A stretch of DNA of 55,182 nt from assembly GCA_009379845.1 (NCBI GenBank), contig WHSZ01000037.1, positions 1 to 55,182 of the forward strand, written 5' to 3'. The position numbers were made by a program, and so were the translations under genes. Position 1 is the first letter of the stretch; every line of letters begins with the position of its first letter. A model generated the notes under the pieces. That model worked only from the letters and a program-made list of their open reading frames with translations. It had not been told where the DNA came from and did no database searches. Shown here piece after piece: positions 10,550 through 19,114 of the stretch. The stretch is from Pseudonocardiaceae bacterium (lineage in GTDB: Bacteria > Actinomycetota > Actinomycetes > Mycobacteriales > Pseudonocardiaceae).

Positions 10550-12077
10550 CGGTCTCTCCCTGGTCGCCGCCCACCGCGCCGGTGGCATGGAACATGACGT
10601 CCTCCTCGGTGGCGGCGTGCGAGTCCAGCTCGTGCACGATGTGACCGGCCCGCATGACGAGAATGCGGTCGCTGATGCCGATCGCCTCTGGCAAATCGGA
10701 CGACACCACGAGGACAGCCTTGCCGCGCTCGGTGAGCTGGTTGATGAGCTCGTAGATCTCGCTCTTGGCACCGATATCGACGCCCCGGGTTGGCTCGTCG
10801 AGAATCAGGACTTCTGACTCGCGCATCAGCCACCGCGCGAGGGCCGCCTTCTGCTGGTTGCCACCGGAAAGTGACTTCACCGGAAGCCGCAAGGCGTTAC
10901 GGCGCAGTCGAAGGCCCTCCATTTGCGTGCTCACGGCTTCGCGGATGCGGCGGCGGTGCAACACGCCGACCGTGGTGTGCTGCCCGAGTGAGCTGATGTC
11001 GATGTTGCTCTCCACCGAGTGCGGCAGGAACAACGCCTGGTCCTTGCGGCTCTCCGGAACCATCGCGAGCCCGGCGCGGATACCGTCGCGTGGGCTCGTG
11101 GGGTTGACGGCCCTGCCGGCGACGCGGACCGTGCCCGCGCTCGGCTTGTCCGCGCCGAACACCAGCCGGGCGATCTCGGTGCGGCCGGAGCCGATCAGCC
11201 CGGCGAGGCAGACGACCTCGCCGGCACGCACCTGGAAGCTGGCTGGGCCGACGCCCGACCCGGTTAGCCCCTCGACGTCGAGCAGGACGCCACCTGGCCG
11301 GCGGCGGTCGTGCTGGTAGAGGTCCTCGACCGGGCGGCCGACCATCATCCGAACCACGTCGGGCGGCCGAACATCGTCCTTGTCGCGCGTGCCGATGCGC
11401 GCGCCATCGCGGAAGACGGTGACCCGATCGGCGAGCTGCCACACCTCTTCCATGCGGTGTGAGATGTAGACGAGCCCGACGCCGTCCTCGCGCATCTCGT
11501 CGACGAGCCGGTAGAGCTGGCCGGCCTCGGCCCGAGACAGTGCGGCCGTCGGCTCGTCGAGCACCAGGATCCTGGCCCGCTCGCTCACCGCGCGAGCGAT
11601 CTCCACCATCTGCTGCATCCCCACGCTGAGCGCGCCCAGCCGGCGGCGGGGATCGATGCCGGCACCGATCCGAGCTAGCTTCTGTTGCGCGCTACGGACC
11701 ATCCCGCGGCGATCGAGCGCGCCGTACCGGCTCCTCGGTTCCTGCCCGAGGGCCAGATTCTCGGCGACGGTCATGGTCGCGACCGTGTTCAGCTCCTGGT
11801 GGATGATCGCGATGCCGTGCTGGCGCGCCTCGGCCGGCGAACGGATCTCGATCTCCTCGCCGTCGAGCAAGATTCGGCCGGCGTCGCGCTGCTCGTTGCC
11901 CGCGAGGACCTTCATCAAGGTCGACTTGCCCGCGCCGTTCTCGCCCAGCAGCGCGTGCACCTCACCCGCGCGCAGATCGAAGTCCACCCCGCCAAGAGCG
12001 AGCGTGGCGCCGAAACGTTTCGTCACGCCCTCGAGCCGCAGTAACGGGGCGTCGTGCTCGGCTGACATGCTCACCAC
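10542..12077 (-). CDS. Ribose-type ABC transporter ATPase with two ABC domains (RbsA-like)
   Basis: 511 residues with tandem nucleotide-binding domains. The first has Walker A GENGAGKST, signature LSVGMQQ and Walker B LVLDEPTAAL. The second has the degenerate Walker A GLIGSGRTEI, typical of CUT2 proteins, then signature LSGGNQQ and LILDEPTRGVD. It energises uptake through the adjacent permease. The start overlaps the end of the binding-protein gene by 7 bases. A start three codons later, at 12068, is equally plausible. Confidence 0.9.
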   Translation of the reverse strand: MVSMSAEHDAPLLRLEGVTKRFGATLALGGVDFDLRAGEVHALLGENGAGKSTLMKVLAGNEQRDAGRILLDGEEIEIRSPAEARQHGIAIIHQELNTVATMTVAENLALGQEPRSRYGALDRRGMVRSAQQKLARIGAGIDPRRRLGALSVGMQQMVEIARAVSERARILVLDEPTAALSRAEAGQLYRLVDEMREDGVGLVYISHRMEEVWQLADRVTVFRDGARIGTRDKDDVRPPDVVRMMVGRPVEDLYQHDRRRPGGVLLDVEGLTGSGVGPASFQVRAGEVVCLAGLIGSGRTEIARLVFGADKPSAGTVRVAGRAVNPTSPRDGIRAGLAMVPESRKDQALFLPHSVESNIDISSLGQHTTVGVLHRRRIREAVSTQMEGLRLRRNALRLPVKSLSGGNQQKAALARWLMRESEVLILDEPTRGVDIGAKSEIYELINQLTERGKAVLVVSSDLPEAIGISDRILVMRAGHIVHELDSHAATEEDVMFHATGAVGGDQGETDE

Positions 12078-13030
12078 CCGGGGTACTCGTCGACGGTGTC
12101 GCGGGTGACCAGCTCGCTGGGAATCAGTATCGTGGATTTCTTCGGCGGTTCACCATCCACGATGGCCTGTGCTGTCCGCACGCCGTGGCGAACCATCTCG
12201 GCCGGGTCCTGCGTCGCGGTGCCGCTGAACGGCGACCCGGAGCGCTTCAGCTCGGCCACGCCCTCGGGGCTGCCGTCGACACCGGTGACCTTGATCTTGC
12301 CGCGGAGGCCGGCCTGCTCCACCGCCAGCACCGCACCGAGCGCCGAGGGATCGTTCATCCCGAAGATGCCCTGCACGTTCGGTGTGGCCGTCAGCATGTC
12401 GGTGGTCACCGTCAGCCCGGAGGCGCGATCGTTCTTGGACGCCTGCCGGCCGACCACCTTGATGCCCGGGTACTTCTTCAGCGTGTTGCGGCAACCGGTG
12501 ATGCGATCCCGGATGGTCTGGATCGGCGTGCCGTCCACGATCAGCACGTTGCCCTTGCCGCCGATCTGCTCGAAGAGATACCGGCAGGACTTCTCGCCGG
12601 CCTGCACGGCGTCGGTCATGATGACCGCGTCCGCGCCCTTGGCCGGGGTGTCCACCGCGATTACGATGATCCCGGCCTGCCGGGCGCGCACGATCGCGGG
12701 CTCGATTCCGCTCTCGTCGACCGCGCTGATGATGATGAGATCAACGCCCTGCTGAATGAACGCGTCGATCTGGTTGTTCTGGTTGGCCAGATCCAGCTGG
12801 GCGTCCTGAGTGTTGATCGTCGCGCCGATCTTCTTGGCCGCCTGCTTGGCGCCCTTGTCCATCGCGGAGAAGAACGGGTTCGACATGTCCTGCACCAGCA
12901 GTCCGATGGACTCGATCTTCTCCGTCCGGTTGGCCTGGACGTCGGCGTCGCCGGATGTGCAGCCGGCCAAGCCGAGCGCCGCAACGGACGCGATCGTCAG
13001 CAATGCGGCCTTGAACGAGTGGTACGTCAC
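12071..13030 (-). CDS. Sugar ABC transporter substrate-binding lipoprotein (RbsB-like)
   Basis: 319 residues. The GTG start at 13030 has AGGAGG four bases upstream. The signal peptide ends in the lipobox LGLAGC, so the mature protein is a lipoprotein outside the membrane. The periplasmic-binding-protein type 1 fold is recognisable from QDMSNPFFSAMDKGAKQAA, QGVDLIIISAVD and GMNDPSALGAVLAVEQAG. It delivers a solute to the RbsAC-like importer. The ligand could be a pentose, inositol, autoinducer or another polyol. Confidence 0.9.
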   Translation of the reverse strand: MTYHSFKAALLTIASVAALGLAGCTSGDADVQANRTEKIESIGLLVQDMSNPFFSAMDKGAKQAAKKIGATINTQDAQLDLANQNNQIDAFIQQGVDLIIISAVDESGIEPAIVRARQAGIIVIAVDTPAKGADAVIMTDAVQAGEKSCRYLFEQIGGKGNVLIVDGTPIQTIRDRITGCRNTLKKYPGIKVVGRQASKNDRASGLTVTTDMLTATPNVQGIFGMNDPSALGAVLAVEQAGLRGKIKVTGVDGSPEGVAELKRSGSPFSGTATQDPAEMVRHGVRTAQAIVDGEPPKKSTILIPSELVTRDTVDEYPGW

Positions 13031-13162
13031 TGTGCCTCCTCGGTGTGGGAGCCAGCCCGCCGCGCTCGGCCGCCGCGGGCTGCCGGAGGCATGCGTCGGC
13101 TGGCGAACCGTGCTCGTGAGCGGGCTCGAAAGGGGTGTGTGGTCGGTTATGAACGCGGCAGG

Positions 13163-14215
13163 TCAGCAGCCGCAGGATCTCCTGATGACGAGATCGGCGC
13201 TCACCTCCTGACGGTCCTCCGGCCGGTAGACCGGGGCTGGCGATTCGCCGCGGCGCTCGGCGTCCATCTGCTCGTCGATGATGCGGGTCAGGATCCGCGC
13301 GGCCAGCGCGCCGATGTGCTCGCTGTCCTCGTCCAGCACCGTCAGCGGTGGATCCAGCAGTGGTGCCCACGCGAACTCGTCGAAGCCGATGATCGCGACG
13401 TCGTCCGGAACGGCGAGGCCACGGTCGTTCAGTACGTGCAAGGTCCCGTGCACCATCGGGTTGTTACCGGCGATGATCGCGCGGGGTGTCGGCGTTTCCG
13501 GCTGGTCGAGGTAGGCCGCGAGGGTCGCGCGCGCGGAGACGGCATCGTTCTGGCTCTCGATCACCGTCAGGTTCGCGCCGTGCTCGTGGGCGGCGGCCCG
13601 GATGCCACGCTCACGCGCGAAGCGGGTGGACCACAGTGCCGGGTAAACCAGGAAGAGCCAGTCGGTATAGCCGTGCTCGGCGAGGTGGGCGCCCACCCGC
13701 ATGCTTGCCGTGAAGTTATCCATGGTCACGCTCGGCACGTCAGTGTTCTCGGGCGGGTGCGAGTCGACGAACACGACGGGAATGTCCCAGTCCGCCAACA
13801 GCGCGGTGTTCTCCTCGCTGAGCGTCAGCGTCGAGATGACCCCCGCCGTCCGGGACTGGATCAGGTGCTGCACGGTGGCATCCTCGAGCTCGGGCGTGTA
13901 ACGCCCCTCGGATGCGATGTCGGCGACCACCGCCGTCCGGTCGCAGGACCGCAACGTCCGTTCGATGCCCTTCATCATGTCGATGTAGTAAGCATTCGAC
14001 GTGCTCGCGGTGATCACGGCGACGGAGCTGCGCGTGTTTCGCCGCAACTCCTGCGCCGCCCGGTTCGGCACATAACCCAGCTCGCGGGCGGCCTTCAACA
14101 CGAGCTCACGGCTGCGTTCGGAAACTCCTCCGCCATTGCTGAGGGCGCGCGACACGGTGTACATGGACAGCCCCGAGGCGCGACTGACGTCCCGCAACGT
14201 CGGCTTCTTCGCCAC
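13163..14215 (-). CDS. LacI-family transcriptional regulator
   Basis: 350 residues. The N-terminal helix-turn-helix reads TLRDVSRASGLSMYTVSRALSN, and the hinge region (RAAQELRR) precedes a sugar-binding domain ending in VAIIGFDEFAW and the dimer region. It is the first gene of the importer operon, 132 bases before the binding-protein gene. Two copies of a 12-base LacI-like site lie immediately upstream of its start, so it likely represses the whole operon including itself until the imported sugar binds. Confidence 0.9.
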   Translation of the reverse strand: MAKKPTLRDVSRASGLSMYTVSRALSNGGGVSERSRELVLKAARELGYVPNRAAQELRRNTRSSVAVITASTSNAYYIDMMKGIERTLRSCDRTAVVADIASEGRYTPELEDATVQHLIQSRTAGVISTLTLSEENTALLADWDIPVVFVDSHPPENTDVPSVTMDNFTASMRVGAHLAEHGYTDWLFLVYPALWSTRFARERGIRAAAHEHGANLTVIESQNDAVSARATLAAYLDQPETPTPRAIIAGNNPMVHGTLHVLNDRGLAVPDDVAIIGFDEFAWAPLLDPPLTVLDEDSEHIGALAARILTRIIDEQMDAERRGESPAPVYRPEDRQEVSADLVIRRSCGC

Positions 14216-14223
14216 CGCGTCTC

Positions 14224-14249
14224 CTAAACGATTAGGGCTAAACGATTAG
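14224..14249. promoter_or_regulatory. Tandem LacI-type operators upstream of lacI
   Basis: The 12-mer CTAAACGATTAG occurs at 14224-14235 and again, identically, at 14238-14249, separated by GG. Each has palindromic outer arms CTAA/TTAG around a central CG, as expected for LacI-family operators. The first copy begins 9 bases upstream of the lacI start codon. Confidence 0.7.
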
Positions 14250-14288
14250 CAAGACGGTAAACCGAGGTCGCGGCGCGGTCAAGAGCAA

Positions 14289-14313
14289 GGGCGGCCCCGT
14301 CAGCAGGCCGCCC
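14289..14313 (-). terminator. Hairpin terminator candidate after the AraC gene
   Basis: GGGCGGCC (14289-14296) and GGCCGCCC (14306-14313) form a perfect 8-bp stem with a 9-base loop. Read leftward, it follows the AraC gene stop by about 25 bases and is followed by a short T-containing stretch. This suits an actinobacterial terminator separating the AraC gene from the lacI operon. Confidence 0.5.
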
Positions 14314-14338
14314 GCGAAGAACGCCAGCGCAGGTCGTG

Positions 14339-15310
14339 CTACCCAGGATGAGTACGCCTCAGCGTCACGGAGGGGAGTTCTCCGAACCGGTTCCGGTAGC
14401 TGGTGGCGAACCGGCTCGGGTGGTTGAAGCCGTGCCGCAGCGCGACTTCCGCTATCGTCTCGCCATCGTCCGCGGAAAGGCGTACCAGCTCGTCACGGAC
14501 CCGTTCCAGCCGGAGTTGACGGGAGTATGCCGATGGGGACAGCCCGAACGTGCGCTGGAACGCCTCGTAGAGCGTCCGTTCGCTGACCTCGACCTGTCGA
14601 GCCAGCTCCGCGGTGGTCAGCGGTGACCCGTCCTCGATCAGCTCCACCGCCAGCCGCAGCGCTCGCGGCGCGCGTAGTGATCTCGGGGCGAACACCGCGT
14701 CCGTGTAGGAGTGCCGGTGCCCGAGCAGCAGCGCCGAGACCACCATGCTCTTCAGCTCCGCGCGCACCGGTGCCGGCGGGCCGGCCGGGCCAGCCGCGTC
14801 GAACGCGCGGCGGACGAGGTCGGTCACGCCGGCGAGCGCCCCACTCGTCCCATCGAGCGGGGCCGCCACGTCGAAGACCAGCGGCCGGCGCAACGGCTCG
14901 CTGAGCAACATGCGCAGCCGCCGCTCGAGATCGGCTTGTTCGATCTTGAGCACCAGCAGCTGGAGCCCGCGTTCCCAGCGGAGGGTCATCGGCCCCTGGC
15001 AGGAGAACACCGCCGCCTGCCGCTGATGCGCCACCACACGCTGGTCTCGATGCTCGACCCGCAGCCGTCCGGCCAGCGGTACGTGGATGGTGACGAAATG
15101 CTCCAGCGGCTCCGAGTCGACGAATACTTCGGCACCGAAGGAGAACTGCATGACGCCCATGCCATCGCACTGGTCGGTGTCGATCCGGGCTTCGAAAGGT
15201 TGATCGTCACTGACGACGTCCATCCGGTGGCGGGTCATCAGCCGCTGCGCCAACCAGTGCGCCTCATCGAAGTTGCGCGTCTGGATCCCGGCTCGGGCGG
15301 ATGGGGGCAT
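14339..15310 (-). CDS. AraC-family transcriptional regulator
   Basis: 323 residues from the ATG at 15310. The C-terminal third has two helix-turn-helix units: TTAELARQVEVSERTLYEAFQR and TIAEVALRHGFNHPSRFATSYRNRFG. The N-terminal part matches the AraC_binding_2 sensor found in regulators of aromatic and aliphatic catabolism. The frame stays open to 15364, so an 18-residue longer form is possible. It is divergent from the first split-PEP-synthase operon, with about 170 bases between, and is the likely activator of that operon. Confidence 0.88.
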   Translation of the reverse strand: MPPSARAGIQTRNFDEAHWLAQRLMTRHRMDVVSDDQPFEARIDTDQCDGMGVMQFSFGAEVFVDSEPLEHFVTIHVPLAGRLRVEHRDQRVVAHQRQAAVFSCQGPMTLRWERGLQLLVLKIEQADLERRLRMLLSEPLRRPLVFDVAAPLDGTSGALAGVTDLVRRAFDAAGPAGPPAPVRAELKSMVVSALLLGHRHSYTDAVFAPRSLRAPRALRLAVELIEDGSPLTTAELARQVEVSERTLYEAFQRTFGLSPSAYSRQLRLERVRDELVRLSADDGETIAEVALRHGFNHPSRFATSYRNRFGELPSVTLRRTHPG

Positions 15311-15481
15311 CGTCGCACCTCTCAGCACCGAGAGACGTTGGACCCGATGGCCCACGAGTCTCATGCTTTCGCGCAGCGTATCCGATGCCGGAAAGGGATA
15401 GCCACTTCCGAAATCGGCTCATACCGTCGACCCGGATCGTTTTAGGCTCCGACCAGCCCCGCAATGTCGCAGGAGGCAGCC

Positions 15482-17248
15482 GTGAGCGAGTCTGGCCATG
15501 TCATTCCGATCGACCAGTTCATCGGGAGGGAGTTCTATCCCGGCTACGAGCCCCGACTGGATGCGCGGCCCTACGTCGCGGAGCCACTTGCCCTGTTCGG
15601 CAAACACGACGAGGACCGCTTCTGGCTCCGCGACACCATGCATTTCGGTGAGGGGTTGACCCCGGCGAGTATCGCGCTGCTGGAGGACGCCCAGACCTGG
15701 GGAACCCAGCTGGGCGCCGAGATGACCGGAATCCCGCCCACTGCCGGAATGGTGAACCGGCTGGCCGGCGTGCACGTGTACATCAGCCAGGTCCCCATCA
15801 CCTCGGAGTGGCTGATGGCCGCGCGCGAGCGGCGGTTCGGGCCGCTGCTCGCGGAGAAGATGACGGACTTCGCGGCCTACTGGCAGGGCTTCGTGGACGA
15901 GCTCAAGGCCGGATACCAGCACTTCGACGAGCTCAACCCCGCCACGATGACCCGTGACGAGGTGTGGCACGCCTTGCAGGACGCATACGCGTTCCACCGA
16001 CGGGGCTGGGCCATCCATTTCGAGGTCATGTACCTGCTCGCCGCGAACTACCTTGGCCTGTACGGGTTGGCCATCGAGGTCGGGTTGGACGCCACCGAGG
16101 TTCCCCGCTGGCTGGCCGGCGAGCGGACGAGCTTCCTCGCCACCGACGAGCGCATGTGGGCACTGGCGATGCGAGCCCGCGAGCTCGGCGTCGACCAGGC
16201 GCTCACCGCCGGGCCGGAGCAGGTCGATCCCGAGGAGGTGCGCGCCAGGATCACGACGTTGCCCGGCGGCGGCGAATGGTGGAAGGAGTTCGTCGACTTC
16301 CTCACCACCTGGGGTCAGCGCACCGAGGAGACCTGCACGATCGATCGTCCCTCGTGGGCCGAGCACCCGGTGACTCCGCTGGCCACCATCCGCGAGTACC
16401 TCGCCACCGACGACACATACGACTTCGCCGCCGCGGAACGCGAAGTGCTCGGCAAGCGGGACGAGCTGGTCGCCGCGGCGCGCGAGAAGATCCCCGACGA
16501 GGCCGATCGCGAGCGGTTCGACACGGCGCTGGAAGCCAACCGGGCGGCCAACTTCGTGTGGTGGAACGAGGAGCACAACTTCCTCATCGACCGGCGCATC
16601 CACCTCCCAGTTCGGCGCCTGTCGCTCGCACTGGCCGAGCACCTGGTCGCCGACGGCGAACTCGCCGCCCCCGAAGACGTGTTCTACCTGTTCAAACCCG
16701 AGCTGTACGATGCCATGGCCGGGCGCGGCGACTGGGCACGGCTGGCCGCTCTGGTGCCTGCCCGGCGGGACTACTACGAGCAGTGGCGCACCCGGGGCGA
16801 CGACCTGCCGCCGATGGTGGGCACGGTGCCCGAGCGCGTCGAGGACCCCCTGATGACGGAGATCTTCGGGCTCACCCCGGAGTATCTCGCGACGATCCGG
16901 CACGGCTTGACCACCGCAGAGCTGCGCGGGATGCCCGCCTCCGGCGGTGTCGCCGTCGGGCCAGCCAGGGTAGTGCGCTCGGCCCGCGAGATCGACCAGA
17001 TCAGGTCGGGAGAAATCCTGGTGTGCGGCGGCACGACCACCGAGTGGACACCCGCCTTCGGGATCGTGGCCGCCGCCGTGACCGACACCGGCGGCAGCCT
17101 CGCGCACACCGCGATCATCAGCCGCGAGTACGGGATCCCGTGCGTGGTGGGCACCGCGGTGGCCACGTCGACGATCCGCACCGGCGACCGCGTCCGGGTG
17201 GACGGCGAGCAAGGCGTCGTCCAGGTCCTGACCCCCGGCGACTCGTGA
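15482..17248 (+). CDS. Phosphohistidine-domain subunit of a split PEP-synthase-like phosphotransferase (copy 1)
   Basis: 588 residues. A GTG at 15482 with AGGAGG five bases upstream is a better start than the in-frame ATG at 15464. The C-terminus is the mobile His domain of PEP-utilising enzymes: TDTGGSLAHTAIISRE with the phospho-acceptor histidine near residue 542, then GIPCVVGT. The ATP-grasp domain is missing here and encoded separately at 20180-21268. That split matches phenylphosphate synthase of Thauera aromatica and CreHI of Corynebacterium glutamicum, which phosphorylate phenols at ATP's expense. The N-terminal 470 residues probably hold the substrate site. The true substrate is unknown. 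Confidence 0.8.
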   Translation: MSESGHVIPIDQFIGREFYPGYEPRLDARPYVAEPLALFGKHDEDRFWLRDTMHFGEGLTPASIALLEDAQTWGTQLGAEMTGIPPTAGMVNRLAGVHVYISQVPITSEWLMAARERRFGPLLAEKMTDFAAYWQGFVDELKAGYQHFDELNPATMTRDEVWHALQDAYAFHRRGWAIHFEVMYLLAANYLGLYGLAIEVGLDATEVPRWLAGERTSFLATDERMWALAMRARELGVDQALTAGPEQVDPEEVRARITTLPGGGEWWKEFVDFLTTWGQRTEETCTIDRPSWAEHPVTPLATIREYLATDDTYDFAAAEREVLGKRDELVAAAREKIPDEADRERFDTALEANRAANFVWWNEEHNFLIDRRIHLPVRRLSLALAEHLVADGELAAPEDVFYLFKPELYDAMAGRGDWARLAALVPARRDYYEQWRTRGDDLPPMVGTVPERVEDPLMTEIFGLTPEYLATIRHGLTTAELRGMPASGGVAVGPARVVRSAREIDQIRSGEILVCGGTTTEWTPAFGIVAAAVTDTGGSLAHTAIISREYGIPCVVGTAVATSTIRTGDRVRVDGEQGVVQVLTPGDS

Positions 17249-18075
17249 ACGCTCCACATCGGACAGTCATGGACGGCAAGCTGACCGCGTTGGCGGCCAC
17301 CGCGGAGCGCGCGGCACGCGCGGCCGGCGCCGAGCTGCTACGCCTGCAGGGCGGGCCGCTTGGCGTCACGCTCAAGGACGCGCGCGTCGACGTCACCAGC
17401 ACGGCCGATCTCAGCGCGCAGCGCGCGGTCACGGACGTGATCGGTGCGGAGTACCCCGACCACACCGTGATCGGTGAGGAGGGAGACGGCGAGCGGCGGG
17501 CTCCCGGCAGTGGACCGGTGTGGTACGTCGACCCGCTGGACGGCACCCGGAACTACCTCAACGGCGTGCCCTACTTCGGCACGTCCGTTGCCGTGACCCT
17601 CGACGGGAAGGTGCTCGCGGGCGCGGTGTACGACCCGAGCCGCGACGAGCTGTTCACCGCGACACTGGGGCACGGCGTCACCTGCAACGGAACACCGCTG
17701 CGGGTCTCAACGGTGCCATCGGCGGCCGAGGCGCTGGTCGTCACGCAGGCGCAGTCGGCGGATCCCGCGGTGATCGCCGAGTTCCTCGAACTGATGGGCC
17801 TGCTGATGAACACCACCGCCGGTGTCCGCTTCCCCGGCGCGCCTGCGCTCGTCCTCGCGCACATCGCGGCCGGTCGCTACACCGCGTACGTCGAACGCGC
17901 GATGGATCCGTGGGACACGGCGGCGGGGCGCCTGCTCGTCGAGGAGGCCGGCGGGCGGTTCACCGACTTCGCCGGCAGGCCCGTCGGGCTCGGGTGCGTC
18001 GACGTCGTCGCGAGCAATGCCAGCGTCCACGACGAGCTGGTCGCCGCGCTCGGCGAGGGGATCGCTCAACCGTGA
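17245..18075 (+). CDS. Inositol-monophosphatase-family phosphatase
   Basis: 276 residues from a GTG at 17245 that overlaps the previous stop as GTGA; an ATG at 17269 is an alternative. All metal-site motifs of the family are present: GEEG (about 82-85), WYVDPLDGTRNY (about 93-104) and AMDPWDTAAGRLLVEEAGG near residue 220. It should hydrolyse a phosphate monoester with Mg2+. Within this operon it may remove the phosphate put on by the split phosphotransferase, or act on a sugar or polyol phosphate. Confidence 0.85.
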   Translation: MNAPHRTVMDGKLTALAATAERAARAAGAELLRLQGGPLGVTLKDARVDVTSTADLSAQRAVTDVIGAEYPDHTVIGEEGDGERRAPGSGPVWYVDPLDGTRNYLNGVPYFGTSVAVTLDGKVLAGAVYDPSRDELFTATLGHGVTCNGTPLRVSTVPSAAEALVVTQAQSADPAVIAEFLELMGLLMNTTAGVRFPGAPALVLAHIAAGRYTAYVERAMDPWDTAAGRLLVEEAGGRFTDFAGRPVGLGCVDVVASNASVHDELVAALGEGIAQP

Positions 18076-18085
18076 GGGAGGCACA

Positions 18086-19114
18086 ATGACCGAACGACAG
18101 CCGCTGGCCGTCACCACCACGGGAGGCTGGGCACGGCCGGGATGGTGGGACCTGCTCGAAGAAGCCGAGCACGCCGGCCGCTTCGGCCCGGAAGACGAGC
18201 GCGAGCTCTACGACGACTACTGCCGGCTGGCGATCTCCGACCAGGAGAGCTGCGGCCTTGACGTCGTCACCGACGGCGAGCACCGCCGCCGAGGGTGGAT
18301 CGAGAGCATGACCGCGGCCCTGCCGGGCCTCAAGCAGCGTCCGGGTCCCCGGCGACTGGGTGCGCTGGGGATGGACATGCTCGATGTCTGGGAAGTCACC
18401 CAGCCTTTGGACGGCCTTGAGTGGATCTGGGACTTCGAAGGCGAATACCGCTTCCTGCGCGAGCACACCAGTCGGCGGCCACGAGTCGGCATTCCAGGGC
18501 CATACGGCATGACGACCGAACTGGACTTCGCCGCGGTCTACCCGAACCGCAAGGCATGCGCCGAAGCGTTCGTGCCGGCCGTGCGTTCGCACATCCAGAA
18601 CCTGCTCGAAGCGGGATGTGACTACATACAGATCGAGGAGCCGATCACGCCGGGCGTCGCCGAGGACGACCGCACACCGGGGGCGATGGTCGAGCTGATC
18701 AACAAGGTGATCGACGGCTTCGCCGGCTGCACGTTCACGGTGCACATCTGCTTCGGTTCGTTCCGCCGCCTCCCGTACGCCAAGCGCACCTACCGATGGC
18801 TGTTTCCCCGGTTGCTCGACGCCAACGTGCACGGGTTCAGCCTTGAGTTCGGCGCCAGGGAGATGGCCGAGATCGATCTGGTCGGGCAGTGGGACCGGGG
18901 CCGGATCCTGTCCGCCGGCCTGATCGACATCAAGACGCACTACGCGGAGACGCCGGCCGACATCATCGAGCGGGTCAGGGTGTGCGAGAAATACCGCCAG
19001 CTCGACGAACTGGAGATCTCCACGGACTGCGGGCTGCGGCGGGTCCCCCGCAACCTCGCCATCCGGAAGATGACGGCGGCAGCGGCGGCGGCGCGGGAGG
19101 TGCGCGGTGAGTGA
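18086..19114 (+). CDS. MetE-like (cobalamin-independent methionine synthase C-terminal) protein 1
   Basis: 342 residues, about half a MetE. It corresponds to the catalytic TIM barrel: GLDVVTDGEHRRRGW near the start, YIQIEEP (about 180-187), HICFGSFRRLP and a C-terminal STDCGLRRVPRNLAIRKM. The histidine, glutamate and cysteine zinc ligands can be traced in these motifs. Such stand-alone MetE-like proteins transfer methyl groups between folate or other donors and a thiol. GGAGG lies a few bases before the ATG. It is one of two divergent MetE-like genes side by side, which suggests a demethylation or methyl-transfer step in the pathway. Confidence 0.8.
   Translation: MTERQPLAVTTTGGWARPGWWDLLEEAEHAGRFGPEDERELYDDYCRLAISDQESCGLDVVTDGEHRRRGWIESMTAALPGLKQRPGPRRLGALGMDMLDVWEVTQPLDGLEWIWDFEGEYRFLREHTSRRPRVGIPGPYGMTTELDFAAVYPNRKACAEAFVPAVRSHIQNLLEAGCDYIQIEEPITPGVAEDDRTPGAMVELINKVIDGFAGCTFTVHICFGSFRRLPYAKRTYRWLFPRLLDANVHGFSLEFGAREMAEIDLVGQWDRGRILSAGLIDIKTHYAETPADIIERVRVCEKYRQLDELEISTDCGLRRVPRNLAIRKMTAAAAAAREVRGE

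Noticed and set aside
12185..14227. Long plus-strand open frame of about 680 codons
   Set aside because: It lies opposite the binding-protein and LacI genes, whose domains and RBSs are clear. It is a mirror effect of high third-position GC.
15419..17257. Minus-strand open frame of about 612 codons
   Set aside because: It is antisense to the phosphohistidine-domain gene and shows no recognisable domain.
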